Origin: Tropicibacter sp. R16_0
GTDB taxonomy: Bacteria; Pseudomonadota; Alphaproteobacteria; Rhodobacterales; Rhodobacteraceae
Direction of reading: 5' to 3'
Assembly: GCF_017743935.1 (NCBI RefSeq)
Contig: NZ_JAGHRE010000002.1
Span: 434,001 to 498,000 of the forward strand
Length of the DNA: 64,000 nt
A model generated the notes under the pieces. It saw only the letters and a list, made by a program, of their open reading frames with translations, searched no databases and was not told the origin of the DNA. The translations under genes were made by a program, and so were the position numbers. Position 1 is the stretch's first letter, and each line of letters starts with the position of its first letter. Shown one piece after another: positions 53,874-63,490 of the stretch.

Positions 53874-55381
53874 GATTGCACCTCGACTGCGTTTTGAACT
53901 TTACGGGTGCGCAGCTCCATCCAGACCGAATAGGCGATGGAGGCCGCAACCACGACCATCAGGAAGATGTTGAGCGGACCGCCCAGGAAATATGGCCCCA
54001 TGCCGACGCTTGCGTTTGCAATCATCGAGCCTTGGATAAAGTTCGCCTCGGCAATCGGACCCAGGATCAGGCCAAGCACCAGCGGTGCTGCCGAGAAGCC
54101 GAACCGCTCGAGGAAGAACATCATCACGCCCAGGCAAGCCATGACATAAACGTCGCCCATCGAGCTTTGCACCGAATAGGCGCCAAAGACCGACAGCCCC
54201 AGAACAACGGCGGCCATCACCGACTGCGGCACCTGCGCGACGCGTGCGGCAAGACCGGCAACATAGAGGCCAAAGATGCACATCAGGATCTGTCCGATCA
54301 GCATCGAGTTGATGAACGTCCAGGCCACATCCGGGTGATTGTCGAAAAGGTCCGTGCCCGGGAAAATCCCATGGATCAGCAGACCGCCCAGCAGAACCGC
54401 AGCCGTCGGGCTGCCGGGGATCGACAGCGTCAGCAGGGGCACCAGCGAGGGGCCAACCATCGCATTGTTGGCGCTTTCGGCGGCGATCACGCCCTCGGGG
54501 TGGCCGGTGCCGAACTTGTCCTGTTCGGGGCTGAACTTCTTGGTCTGGTCATAGGCGACCAGCCCTGCGATCTGCCCGCCCACACCGGGGATCAGACCGA
54601 TGATCGAGCCGGTGATGGTGCCAATCGACAGCGCCCGTGGGCTGCGCACCAGCTCTCCGGCGGCTTTGCCGATGGAATGCTTCTGCACCTCGATCACTTC
54701 GGCGCCTTGGGTCTTGCGCCCCTTGGCGAACATGGTCAGCACCTGCGGGATCGCAAAGAGACCAATCAAAGCCGCAATAATGTTGATGCCGCCCCCAAGC
54801 GAGGGGTGAAAGATGAACCGCTGCGCGCCCATGATGTCGTCGAAGCCGATAGTGGCAAGCCACAGGCCAATACAGCCCGACAGCAGCCCCTTGACCACCG
54901 AGTCACTGTCGAGCGAACCGATGACGGTGACGCCAAGAATGGCCAGCCAGAACAGGTGTGACGGACCAAAGGCCAGCGCCCACTGGGCCAGAACCGGGGT
55001 CAGGAAGATCAGCAACAGAACGCCAAACACGCCCCCAACGGCTGAGGCCAGGAACGACAGCTGCAACGCCCGCGCGCCCTGCCCCTTCTTCGCCATCGTG
55101 TGCCCGTCCAGTGTGGTCGCGATATTGGCCGGTGCGCCGGGTATCTTGAGCAGAATGGCACTCACCGCGCCGCCAGCCACGGTCGAGGTATAGGCCGCCC
55201 CCAGCAGGATCAGGCCCTGCACCGCCTCAAGCTGGAACGTGAAGGGGATGAGCAGCGCCACGGCCATCGTGGGCGACAATCCGGGCGTTGCGCCCAGGAT
55301 GAGCCCCCCGATCGTTCCCCCCAGCAGCAGGGCAAATGAGAGCGGCGAAAACACATCGCCAAAGTAGTAGATAAATTCCAT
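53870..55381 (-). CDS. tctA: Tripartite tricarboxylate transporter large permease (TctA)
   Basis: 503-residue permease with about eleven to twelve helices and the TctA signatures GATPGLSPTMAVALLIPFT and GLIPGVGGQIAGLVAYDQTK, each a PG-containing hairpin. The start at 55381 is supported by GGGAGG upstream; the longer frame runs into the promoter. It is the first gene of the minus-strand operon and is divergent from a LacI-family gene. Confidence 0.93.
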   Translation of the reverse strand: MEFIYYFGDVFSPLSFALLLGGTIGGLILGATPGLSPTMAVALLIPFTFQLEAVQGLILLGAAYTSTVAGGAVSAILLKIPGAPANIATTLDGHTMAKKGQGARALQLSFLASAVGGVFGVLLLIFLTPVLAQWALAFGPSHLFWLAILGVTVIGSLDSDSVVKGLLSGCIGLWLATIGFDDIMGAQRFIFHPSLGGGINIIAALIGLFAIPQVLTMFAKGRKTQGAEVIEVQKHSIGKAAGELVRSPRALSIGTITGSIIGLIPGVGGQIAGLVAYDQTKKFSPEQDKFGTGHPEGVIAAESANNAMVGPSLVPLLTLSIPGSPTAAVLLGGLLIHGIFPGTDLFDNHPDVAWTFINSMLIGQILMCIFGLYVAGLAARVAQVPQSVMAAVVLGLSVFGAYSVQSSMGDVYVMACLGVMMFFLERFGFSAAPLVLGLILGPIAEANFIQGSMIANASVGMGPYFLGGPLNIFLMVVVAASIAYSVWMELRTRKVQNAVEVQS

Positions 55382-55448
55382 TCCGGGGCCTCCCAACCCG
55401 TCTGTCCTGTGAGTGGACAGGTCGTCAGCAATGCGGTGCACGGCTTTG

Positions 55449-55496
55449 TTGACAAGTTAGGGTATGGGATGAAAATAGTATTGCAAATGTTTTCAT
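55449..55496. promoter_or_regulatory. Divergent tct/lacI promoter with operator-like palindrome
   Basis: An inverted repeat ATGAAAA-N14-TTTTCAT (55469-55496) encloses the central palindrome TTGCAA (55481-55486), a LacI-family type centre. A TTGACA at 55449-55454 could be a -35 element toward the LacI gene, so the operator would overlap that promoter. Confidence 0.5.
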
Positions 55497-55521
55497 AAAA
55501 TAACCTATGGAGGCCTGTTTT

Positions 55522-56544
55522 ATGACGCCTAAACAATCATCTAAGGTAGATATCGTAGCTGTTGCAAAGGCCGCAAAGGTGTCACCGTCAACAGTCTCGC
55601 GCAGCTTCAACCACCCGGATCTGGTCAATCTTGCGACTCGGAAAAAGATCGATCGCGCGGTTCGCAAACTTGGCTACATCCGCAACCGTGCAGCCCAGGC
55701 GATGCATGGGAAGCGATCAGCCACCATCGGGTTGATCGTGCCCACCATCAACCATGCAATCTTTGCCGAAGTGATCCAGGCTTTTTCCAGCGCAGTTGAG
55801 GCCGAAGGGTTCACCATCCTCATTGCCTCACACGGGTACGACCTCGAGGCCGAATATGGCGTTCTGCGCAAACTGCTGGAGCATCGCGTCGATGGTGTGG
55901 CTCTGATCGGGTTGGATCATCACGACGAGACCTTTCAACTGCTCGAACAACAAGGCGTGCCCGTGATCGCAATTTGGAACTTCTCGGACAGCGCCCCGAT
56001 TGCCTGCATCGGGGCCGACAATCAAAAGGCAGGCGCCATGGCTGCCCAACACCTTCTTGACTTGGGGCACCGTCAAATCGGCACCGTGTTTCCACCGACC
56101 CAAGGCAACGACCGAGCCGGAGATCGCCTGAAAGGTGCCATGCGCACTTTGGAACAGAACGACATTTCCGTGCCCGACACCTGGCAGAGCGAAGCGCCTT
56201 ACAGCCTGCAACAGGCCAAGGCCGCCGCCTGCGAAATGCTCGACCACGGCCCCCGCCCCACGGCGCTTTTGTGCGGCAATGACGTCATCGCACAGGGCGC
56301 AATCTATGCGGCGCTGAAGCTTGGGCTCGTTGTTCCCGATGATCTGTCTGTCATCGGGATCGGCGATTTCAAAGGGTCCGAGGAGATGGAACCCGCTCTG
56401 ACCACAATCCGCATTCCGGCGCAAACCATCGGACGGCTTGCAGGCGAAGAGATTACCCGTGCCATTGCCGATCAGAGAACGCCGCCAACGCAAGTCCAAT
56501 GTGATGTGAAACTGGTAAGCCGGGCCACCACACGGAAAGTATAG
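55522..56544 (+). CDS. LacI family transcriptional regulator
   Basis: 340-residue LacI/GalR regulator with its HTH in DIVAVAKAAKVSPSTVSRSF, the hinge, and a periplasmic-binding-like effector domain (SATIGLIVPTINHAIFAEVI onward, effector region ALLCGNDVIAQGA). The second Met is taken as start because GGAGG lies 8 bases before it. It is divergent from the tct-sauS-sauT operon and is its likely regulator. In Cupriavidus the equivalent gene SauR is also a separate regulator, but I cannot say it is orthologous. Confidence 0.9.
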   Translation: MTPKQSSKVDIVAVAKAAKVSPSTVSRSFNHPDLVNLATRKKIDRAVRKLGYIRNRAAQAMHGKRSATIGLIVPTINHAIFAEVIQAFSSAVEAEGFTILIASHGYDLEAEYGVLRKLLEHRVDGVALIGLDHHDETFQLLEQQGVPVIAIWNFSDSAPIACIGADNQKAGAMAAQHLLDLGHRQIGTVFPPTQGNDRAGDRLKGAMRTLEQNDISVPDTWQSEAPYSLQQAKAAACEMLDHGPRPTALLCGNDVIAQGAIYAALKLGLVVPDDLSVIGIGDFKGSEEMEPALTTIRIPAQTIGRLAGEEITRAIADQRTPPTQVQCDVKLVSRATTRKV

Positions 56545-56715
56545 GGGAATTCCCCTTTGTCGTTGTCACCGGGCGAAAACCCGCCGCGCCATACACGCAA
56601 AACTTGCGGAATTTGGCCCAAATGTTGTGATTGCATGACAATTTTTCTGACACGCTGGACCCTTGGGGCAGAATGGCCCATCTGAATAGCATCTGTTTCT
56701 TCAGGAGATCATGTG

Positions 56716-57270
56716 ATGTCTCGTATCCTTGTTATTGCTGCTATTGTCATCGTCGGTGGCGGCGCAGCCTATTATTTCATGAACCAACCGGAACCCACCC
56801 CGGCAGAGCGGCTGGAAAGCGCCGCCCAAGATGCGGGTAACGCGCTCAGTGATGCGGCAGATGCCGCGCGTGACGCAGCCGAAGAGGCTGTTGCAACGGC
56901 GACCGAACAAGCAGCGGAGGTGGCGCAGCAGGCCACTGACGCCGCAACCGAGGCCGTTGAACAAGCCACCGAAGCCGCGACAGAGGCGGCGGATCAGGCC
57001 ACCACGGCCGCAACCGATCTGGCCAATGCAGCCTCGGATCAGGTGGCAAGCCTGGCCAGTGATGGCGAGAAATGGGTCCAAAGCATGCAGGACACCGGCA
57101 TCTTGACCAAGGATGGCTTCAACTATGATGCGCTTGTTCTGGCGGTTCAGGGCAGTTCGTTGTCGCAGGACACCAAAGATTCAGTTCTGAAAATCCTGGC
57201 TGACATCAAAGCCTCGCCAGAAACGTTTGACGCCAAGCTGCAAGAGCTCAAAGCGCTGTTTGCAAGCTGA
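56716..57270 (+). CDS. Membrane-anchored Ala-rich helical protein
   Basis: 184-residue protein with one N-terminal membrane helix (LVIAAIVIVGGGAAYYF). A heptad-like Ala/Glu/Thr-rich segment of about 80 residues follows, then a C-terminal globular part (LTKDGFNYDALVLAVQGSSL). It resembles stalk or spacer proteins exposed in the periplasm. AGGAG lies 8 bases before the ATG; an in-frame GTG immediately precedes it. It stands alone, followed by a hairpin. Confidence 0.75.
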   Translation: MSRILVIAAIVIVGGGAAYYFMNQPEPTPAERLESAAQDAGNALSDAADAARDAAEEAVATATEQAAEVAQQATDAATEAVEQATEAATEAADQATTAATDLANAASDQVASLASDGEKWVQSMQDTGILTKDGFNYDALVLAVQGSSLSQDTKDSVLKILADIKASPETFDAKLQELKALFAS

Positions 57271-57276
57271 TCAGCC

Positions 57277-57310
57277 CATGCCCCCGGCCGTGTCACGGAC
57301 TGGGGGCATG
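57277..57310 (+). terminator. Hairpin after the Ala-rich protein gene
   Basis: A 9-bp stem CATGCCCCC/GGGGGCATG (57277-57285 with 57302-57310) encloses a nested CCGTG/CACGG-type loop. A/T-rich sequence follows after some 10 bases. Confidence 0.5.
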
Positions 57311-57443
57311 GCAACAAATTGAAAAATCTTTATTTTTGTATGAAAGCGGATATTCTGGTCCGGCACCTGCCAATATTTCGTGCTGAGTTTTGAGTTTGAA
57401 ACTGCTCGTGCCTGTTTGCACGAACTGCTGACCGGATGCCGCC

Positions 57444-60125
57444 ATGCTAAACAGAATTTATCGCCTTTCCCTTTGGCTCGTTGTCACCAGCGCAATTGTT
57501 TTTGGCCTCCTCTGGATGGTCCTTGCCTCTTCGCTGTTTTCCGGGTTTCGCAAGGATCTGGTTGGCGGAGTTCTATCAGATCAATTGGGTCAGCCCGTTG
57601 TCATCAACGGTGACGTGCGCCTGAACCCCGGGCCGGTGAGCGAAATCTTCGTCTCGGGCGTCGAAATTCCCAGTGAAAACATCCCCAACCAAAACCTCGC
57701 CGAACTCAGCCTGTTGGAACTTGAGCTGGACTTGCTGCTGTTGGCGCAAGGCAACATTGAATTCGACAATCTGATCGTCGACGGGTTGGGCGTGAACCTG
57801 TTGCATCTGGCGGATGGTCGCAAATCCTGGTCCGAGCGAGAAGCTGCAAGCATCAACAACCGCGAAGAAGCGCCCGAAGAGCGCGAACGCGGCGGTATTC
57901 TGGAGTTTCTGGCGAACAAGACAGTCGCGTTTTCGAACATCAGCCTTATCAGAACGAACGAGATCACCGGCTTCACCTTCGACTTTGAGATCGAAGTGCT
58001 CTCACTCACCCAAGAGCAGGACGGCCAGCTTAAGCTGGTCACCGGCAAAGGCGGGGTCAACGGCCAGGATTTCCTGATAGACGCCAAGTTTCCACGGGGG
58101 GCGGATTTCACGACCCGGGCGTCATTTGGCGATGTGAAACTGACCTTTGACGGCACCCCGATTCCGCTTGATCAAGGCGGGGGGTATTCGGCCGAACTGA
58201 CATTGGACACCGGCTCATTTGCCGATTTCCTCGAGGTGTTGCAACTTGATCCAGTTCTGGACGGAACCGGCACCTTTTCGGCCCAGATGCTCAATCAAGG
58301 TGGCAAGCTTCAAATCTCGAACACGCAAACTGTCATTGACCTGAGCGAGGGTCAGCGGCTGGAGGCCAGCGGTTCGATTGGGGATCTCATTGGCGGCGAC
58401 GACGTCGACATCAAACTGGCCGCGCGGCTGCATCCCGAAGGCGCCCCACCCCCAACCGCGCGAGAAATTGCTGATCTCAAGTTGACCGCGGCTCGTGTCG
58501 AATTGATCGGCGATCGGGGCAAACTTGAGCTGCGTGAGATGTATTTCGGCACCAACGCCTTTGAACAAGGGTTGGACAGTTTGGGACCGGTGTCTTTGGG
58601 TCGATTTGGACGAACCGAAGACGGCACATTAGTCATTCGAGACATTTCAATTCAGGCCGGCCCGCTGGACGCGCCCTATTTGAAATCGCAAGGTGAAATC
58701 AACAACCTACTCGAGCTCAAGGACCTGGACTTCGTGGGCGATCTGATGGCGCCTGCCTCTTTGTTGCTCGGGGAATTGGGGCCAGACGTTGCCGAGCAAT
58801 TCGGTCGGGTCAGTGCCAGCTTCGAGGTCGACGACGAACCCGGCCATCTACGCCTTGTCGAGTTTCAGGCCAGCGCGCTGGACACCGAACTTTGGGCGCT
58901 TGAGGCCCATGCAAAAACCGGCAGCGTTCTGGATTTGGGTCAAGCCGAGCTGGGAATTGACCTCGACATTCCTGAAACGCGAACCTTTCTCGAGGCTTTG
59001 AACCTGGAACCGGTGGACGCCGGTCCGTTGGAATTTCTGCTGAACATCAAGGGCGCCGACAAGGCGCTTAGCCTAAACGCACAGGCCGCAGTCGACAGTT
59101 CGCGGCTCGAAACTCAACTGGACGTCAAGCCCAACGACGGAGCGCCGTTCATACGGGGCAAGATCAGCAGTGAAAAACTGGACTTGAAAGACCTGCAACA
59201 GGGTGTGGCGGCCTTTGTGCAGTTGGACAAGCTGATCGAGGACGGCCCCGGCAAGGGTGATGTGCAGCCTTTGGTTTTGCCCAAGGAAGAAGAAGATGAC
59301 GATGTGCAGCCTCTGGTTCTGCCAGAGGGTGAGAAATTCGTCGATCTGGACCGACGGCTGCGGGACACCGACTTGGAAATCCTGGTCAACATTGCCCAGA
59401 TCGTGGGCCAAAAGGGCATTTCCAAGGTCGAAAGCTCGCTCACCTTCAAGGATGGAATAGCCGATCTTGGCCCGTTGGAGCTGAACTATGGCGGTGGATA
59501 TTTTCGGGCCAGTGCGGGCATGAACCTGCTGGACGCACCGGACAGACTGACGATCACCGGGGCCACAAGCGGCTGGGATTTCGGCAAGATACTTGATGCG
59601 GTTGGCTTGGGCATTCAGGCCCACGGCACGCTGCGCGGCGATTTCAACGTCAGCGGCAACCGCTCGTCGCTTGATGCATTCATCAACACGATGTCCGGCC
59701 GGGCCACCATCTCCATGCGAGACGGAGACATATCAACCAGCCTGATCGAGCTTGCCGGTCTTGGTATTTTCCCCTGGCTGTTCTCGGGCGAGCTGCAGCA
59801 AGGATACACCGACATTGTCTGTGCCGTGGCTCCGTTGCAGATCAGCGCGGGCAAGATCACCTCCAATGCAGTGGTGGTTGAGACCAAGAGCGTGCAGTTG
59901 GTCGCGGCTGGTGGCGTGGATTGGAAGAATGACGCCATCGCCCTGCGCGCTGAACCGCGCCCCGTGGGCCGCCCCCTCGCCCGCAGCGCCTGGCCGTTTT
60001 CAGTGTCGGGCAAACTGTCCGAGCCCAAGTTCAAGCTGCATGTCGGCGGTGTGCGCAGCCAGGAAGGCGGCAACCGTCAAGTTCAGGCCGAGCGTACGCC
60101 GTGCAAGCCTGACCGTCTGCAATAG
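57444..60125 (+). CDS. AsmA family protein
   Basis: 893-residue protein with an N-terminal signal-anchor helix (LSLWLVVTSAIVFGLLWMVL) and a long periplasmic beta-rich region. The N-terminal AsmA pattern is GQPVVINGDVRLNPGPVSEI, and the C-terminal AsmA domain includes LRGDFNVSGNRSSLDAFINT and MSGRATISMRDGDI. AsmA-like proteins are thought to bridge the envelope and help lipid transport or outer-membrane homeostasis. A small internal duplication PLVLPKEEEDDDVQPLVLPE is visible near residue 610. It converges with the next gene. Confidence 0.9.
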   Translation: MLNRIYRLSLWLVVTSAIVFGLLWMVLASSLFSGFRKDLVGGVLSDQLGQPVVINGDVRLNPGPVSEIFVSGVEIPSENIPNQNLAELSLLELELDLLLLAQGNIEFDNLIVDGLGVNLLHLADGRKSWSEREAASINNREEAPEERERGGILEFLANKTVAFSNISLIRTNEITGFTFDFEIEVLSLTQEQDGQLKLVTGKGGVNGQDFLIDAKFPRGADFTTRASFGDVKLTFDGTPIPLDQGGGYSAELTLDTGSFADFLEVLQLDPVLDGTGTFSAQMLNQGGKLQISNTQTVIDLSEGQRLEASGSIGDLIGGDDVDIKLAARLHPEGAPPPTAREIADLKLTAARVELIGDRGKLELREMYFGTNAFEQGLDSLGPVSLGRFGRTEDGTLVIRDISIQAGPLDAPYLKSQGEINNLLELKDLDFVGDLMAPASLLLGELGPDVAEQFGRVSASFEVDDEPGHLRLVEFQASALDTELWALEAHAKTGSVLDLGQAELGIDLDIPETRTFLEALNLEPVDAGPLEFLLNIKGADKALSLNAQAAVDSSRLETQLDVKPNDGAPFIRGKISSEKLDLKDLQQGVAAFVQLDKLIEDGPGKGDVQPLVLPKEEEDDDVQPLVLPEGEKFVDLDRRLRDTDLEILVNIAQIVGQKGISKVESSLTFKDGIADLGPLELNYGGGYFRASAGMNLLDAPDRLTITGATSGWDFGKILDAVGLGIQAHGTLRGDFNVSGNRSSLDAFINTMSGRATISMRDGDISTSLIELAGLGIFPWLFSGELQQGYTDIVCAVAPLQISAGKITSNAVVVETKSVQLVAAGGVDWKNDAIALRAEPRPVGRPLARSAWPFSVSGKLSEPKFKLHVGGVRSQEGGNRQVQAERTPCKPDRLQ

Positions 60126-60134
60126 GTCAAACAG

Positions 60135-60638
60135 TTACGGCTCTTGTTTGGGCTGTTCGTCCTGGCAGGCCCGCACAGCCGCAATCGCCTTTTGGCTGCC
60201 TTTCAGATTGACCTCGATTGACTGACCGCTTTTTCCCGTGACCTTGACGGCGTTGCGTTTTCCGAATTCGTCGACAAATTTGGGATTGTCAAAGAACGCA
60301 TAGCCTCCGGGAATTCCATTGCGAATGACCCCAAGAGCATCGCCTGCAAATTTTGCGTCACCAAAATCAAAGGTCAAAACACCCTCTTGCCCGTCAGTGA
60401 TCTCGGTCCATGCAGCGTTGAGTGCGGCAAAGAATCCACCTTGCCGGTCCGGCACTGCCCCCACCTGCACCACGGTGCCGTCATCGAAACTCTTTTGCAT
60501 GAAGCATCCGTAACCCACTTCGGGATCAACCATGATGTCCCAGTCGCCCGAGTTGCCCCAAGAGGTAACCCCATCCTGAGCCAAGGCTGCACCGCAGCTC
60601 AAAACACCGAGACAGGCAGTCGCCAAGAACACTTTCAT
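60135..60638 (-). CDS. Exported protein of unknown function
   Basis: 167-residue protein with a signal peptide (MKVFLATACLGVLSCGAALA) and a mature part starting QDGVTSWGNSGDWDIMVDP. Two Cys in the mature protein (GYGCFMQ and VRACQDE) could form a disulfide. Similar small periplasmic proteins occur widely in Rhodobacteraceae. GAGGGACC precedes the start. Function is unknown. Confidence 0.8.
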   Translation of the reverse strand: MKVFLATACLGVLSCGAALAQDGVTSWGNSGDWDIMVDPEVGYGCFMQKSFDDGTVVQVGAVPDRQGGFFAALNAAWTEITDGQEGVLTFDFGDAKFAGDALGVIRNGIPGGYAFFDNPKFVDEFGKRNAVKVTGKSGQSIEVNLKGSQKAIAAVRACQDEQPKQEP

Positions 60639-60767
60639 ATCGGTCCCTCAATAAAATCATCTGTTTGAATTCATCATGCCAGTCAAAGCTCTGTGAGCCA
60701 AGGAAAACGACACCTGGCCCACTTAGTCTTTCCTGCAGCAAAGTGGCCAACAACAGCCACGGCATGC

Positions 60768-61655
60768 CTAGCGCCTGTCTGATCTTTCAATCAACCAATG
60801 CGCCACCTTCTTCACGATCGGTCGCGCGTTTTCGATCTGTCGCATGGTGAACCCATGTTTCTTGCCTTCCATGGATTTGCCAGGGCAAGCATCGACCAGA
60901 GAGCCGGCCTTTAGTGCATCTGCAACAAATGGCAGCGCGGCCAAGGCCACGCCAGTGTTCTGTTTGGCCAATTGAATGGCTGCCCCCATCGAATTGACTT
61001 GAATGAGGCGCCCTTCGCGCTGACTGACAACCCCCGTTGCTGCCCGCCACGTTGGCCAGGTTGCGCGTGGCCCTGCGCTTTCGATCAGGACGCCAGGCCC
61101 CCATGCGCCGCCACAGTTTTCAAGATACTTGGGTGTGCCCACCGCGATCAATCTCTCTTCGACCAGCGGGATGAAGTCAGAAGCCTCCCCCGTTTCATAT
61201 GAAATCAGCAGGTCATCGCGGTCTGAGCGGGCGTAGTTGGCCTGATAATCGACCATGAGGTTAAGCTCGAGCTCTGGAATGTCTTTCAGCAAGCCGGGGA
61301 TCAGAGGGCACAGCCAGTAGTCCACCAAGGTTGGAGAAAAACAGCCAATGGAAACGGTGTTGCGCCCATGTCGAGAGAACATGCGCGCCGTTACCGAAGA
61401 CAACCCTTCCAACGCATCGCTGACGTGCGGGTGGTATGCATATCCCTCGTCCGTCAGGATCACATGACGCCCGCGCCGCTCGAACAGGCTGGCGTTCAGA
61501 TGACGTTCCAGTTTCTGGATCTGAATCGACACGGCTCCCTGCGACAGGCCCAATTCCTCGGCAGCCTTGGTGAAGTTCAGATGCCGAGCCGCCGCATCAA
61601 ATGCCGCAAGCCATGAAAGGTTGATGCTCGAATCGAGACGCACTGAACCGTCCAA
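60768..61655 (-). CDS. LysR family regulator (GcvA-like)
   Basis: 295-residue LysR regulator of the GcvA type with the HTH in LNFTKAAEELGLSQGAVSIQ (residues 26-45) and the GcvA-like LSWLAAFDAAARHLNF start. The effector domain begins near residue 97 (NTVSIGCFSPTLVDYWLCPL). It is divergent from a peptide-type ABC importer operon and probably regulates it. The 259-base intergenic region holds short inverted repeats. Confidence 0.9.
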   Translation of the reverse strand: MDGSVRLDSSINLSWLAAFDAAARHLNFTKAAEELGLSQGAVSIQIQKLERHLNASLFERRGRHVILTDEGYAYHPHVSDALEGLSSVTARMFSRHGRNTVSIGCFSPTLVDYWLCPLIPGLLKDIPELELNLMVDYQANYARSDRDDLLISYETGEASDFIPLVEERLIAVGTPKYLENCGGAWGPGVLIESAGPRATWPTWRAATGVVSQREGRLIQVNSMGAAIQLAKQNTGVALAALPFVADALKAGSLVDACPGKSMEGKKHGFTMRQIENARPIVKKVAHWLIERSDRR

Positions 61656-61743
61656 TTAAAATTTTGTGCCTTGAGGATGAAAATACAGTGCCCAAAGCCG
61701 AAAATCATCATGCTGGAGTGTGAATTTATTGTAACAGCTCTGC

Positions 61744-61776
61744 CTGTGAAACAGCGTTTGAGCCTTGAAAACAAGG
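61744..61776. promoter_or_regulatory. Inverted repeats in the LysR/ABC divergent promoter
   Basis: CTGT-GAA-ACAG (61744-61754) and CCTTG-AAAA-CAAGG (61763-61776) lie mid-way in the divergent space and may be regulator half-sites. The remaining bases of this gap show nothing I can name. Confidence 0.3.
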
Positions 61777-61914
61777 TGAATGCGGTCCGGGTGCGCCGTC
61801 CACTCTCAAACGCTCTTTGGTCTGTCACATAACCTTCACGGGAAAATCAGACGCGCAGGGTCGGCAATGATGCCGCATCACTCGTGACCGGGCAGACGCC
61901 CGAGGGATAGACAC

Positions 61915-63411
61915 ATGAACAAGTCACTTCTGCTTTCCGCCGCAATCGCTGTGGCATCCAGCGCCGTTTCGGCAGAAACGCTGCGCATCCCGCATGAGCT
62001 TGGATATGGTGGCTCGGAATCCATCGACCCGATTTCGCCTCAGCGTTTCTATGAGGCGATCCAGAACGTGTATTCCCGCCTTGTCCGCCAAGGCGACGAT
62101 GGCCGCCCGAGCGCTGACCTCGCGCTCAGCTGGGAAGCGACACCAGACGCGAAGGAATGGACCTTCAAACTGCGTGACGGCGTGACCTTCCACAACGGTA
62201 ACTCCTTCACCGCCGAAGATGTCGCATTCTCGTTGATGCGCACCCAGTCGCCGACGATCGACAGCCCCACAAAGGGCGTGATGGAAATCATCGACCGGGT
62301 CGAGGTTGTCGATCCGCTCACGGCCAAGGTTGTTCTGAAACAGACCCATGCGGACTTCCCGCTGCTGGTGATGGATTACCGGATCAAGATGCTGGACGCG
62401 GAAACCTGTGGCGGCGATCTGGATGCCTTGTGCGAAAGCGGCATCGGGACCGGCCCGTTTGAACTGGTCGACTATGATCCGCTGGGCACCACCACATTGA
62501 AGCGGTTCGAGAACTACTATGACGGGCTGGCGGGCGTTGAAAACATGGAATTGATCGCGATCGCGGATCAGGACGCTCGTGTTGCCGCGCTCCAGGCCGG
62601 TCAGATCGATTTCATCTATGCTCTGTCGGCGGAACAGGTACCGCTGTTTGCCAACAACGCAAACTTCGAGGTTCAGTCCGTGCCCACGGGCCGCTGGGTC
62701 GGCATGGTCATGAACACGCAGGAAGCGCCATTCGACGATCCCCGCGTGCGCAAGGCCATCCGCATGACCGCCGACCGCGAGGCTTTGGGCAAGCTGGTCT
62801 ATGGCAAGGACGGTTTCATCGCCTCGTGTGACCACCCTGTCTGGTCCGGCGACCAGTACCGCGCCGAGATCGACTGCGCCCAGGACATCGAGGGGGCCAA
62901 GGCGCTGTTGGCCGCGGCCGGTTATGCCGATGGTCTGCAGGTCGAGCTGTTTGTTTCCGATATCTCGGAAGGTGCGGTGAAAATGGCCGAAGTTCTACAG
63001 AACCAGGCCAAAGATGCAGGAATCGAGATCGAATTGGTTCTGGCGCCGTCGGACGGGTATTGGGGGGATGTCTGGATGAAACAACCCTTCTTTGCCACCG
63101 GATGGTCTCAGCGTCCGGCAGACCAGATTTTGAACGAGGCCTATCGCTCTAGCGCCGCCTGGAACGAAACTGCGTGGAATTCCAGAGACTTCGATGCAGG
63201 TCTTGATGCCGCTCGCGCTGAGCTGGATTTCGACAAGCGCAAGGCCTTGTACGGTGCACTGCAGACTGAACTGTGGGAAAACGGCGGTTCTTTCATCCCC
63301 GTTCACCTGAACACAGTTCGTGCATTCAGCTCCAAGCTGAAGGGCATCGACCCTGTCGAGGATTTCTCTCTGCGACTGGAGAACGTGACCAAAGCGGGCT
63401 CTGAAAGCTGA
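61915..63411 (+). CDS. ABC transporter substrate-binding protein, family 5
   Basis: 498-residue periplasmic binding protein with a signal peptide (MNKSLLLSAAIAVASSAVSA) and the family pattern ALSWEATPDAKEWTFKLRDG, then GVTFHNGNSFTAEDVAFSLM. It captures a peptide or similar solute for the ABC importer whose permease gene follows. It is only distantly related to the two paralogues near the window start (different C-terminal blocks). GAGGGA precedes the ATG. Confidence 0.92.
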   Translation: MNKSLLLSAAIAVASSAVSAETLRIPHELGYGGSESIDPISPQRFYEAIQNVYSRLVRQGDDGRPSADLALSWEATPDAKEWTFKLRDGVTFHNGNSFTAEDVAFSLMRTQSPTIDSPTKGVMEIIDRVEVVDPLTAKVVLKQTHADFPLLVMDYRIKMLDAETCGGDLDALCESGIGTGPFELVDYDPLGTTTLKRFENYYDGLAGVENMELIAIADQDARVAALQAGQIDFIYALSAEQVPLFANNANFEVQSVPTGRWVGMVMNTQEAPFDDPRVRKAIRMTADREALGKLVYGKDGFIASCDHPVWSGDQYRAEIDCAQDIEGAKALLAAAGYADGLQVELFVSDISEGAVKMAEVLQNQAKDAGIEIELVLAPSDGYWGDVWMKQPFFATGWSQRPADQILNEAYRSSAAWNETAWNSRDFDAGLDAARAELDFDKRKALYGALQTELWENGGSFIPVHLNTVRAFSSKLKGIDPVEDFSLRLENVTKAGSES

Positions 63412-63440
63412 TCACCCCCTCCCCCCAAATCCTCGACTAC

Positions 63441-63466
63441 CGGCGCAACCTTTCGGGGTTGCGCCG
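63441..63466 (+). terminator. Intercistronic hairpin after the binding-protein gene
   Basis: A perfect 10-bp stem (63441-63450 with 63457-63466) with a 6-base loop and no T tract lies between binding-protein and permease genes. It is probably an mRNA stabiliser or attenuator. Confidence 0.5.
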
Positions 63467-63490
63467 ATCTGAATTCCAACGGAGCCAGCC

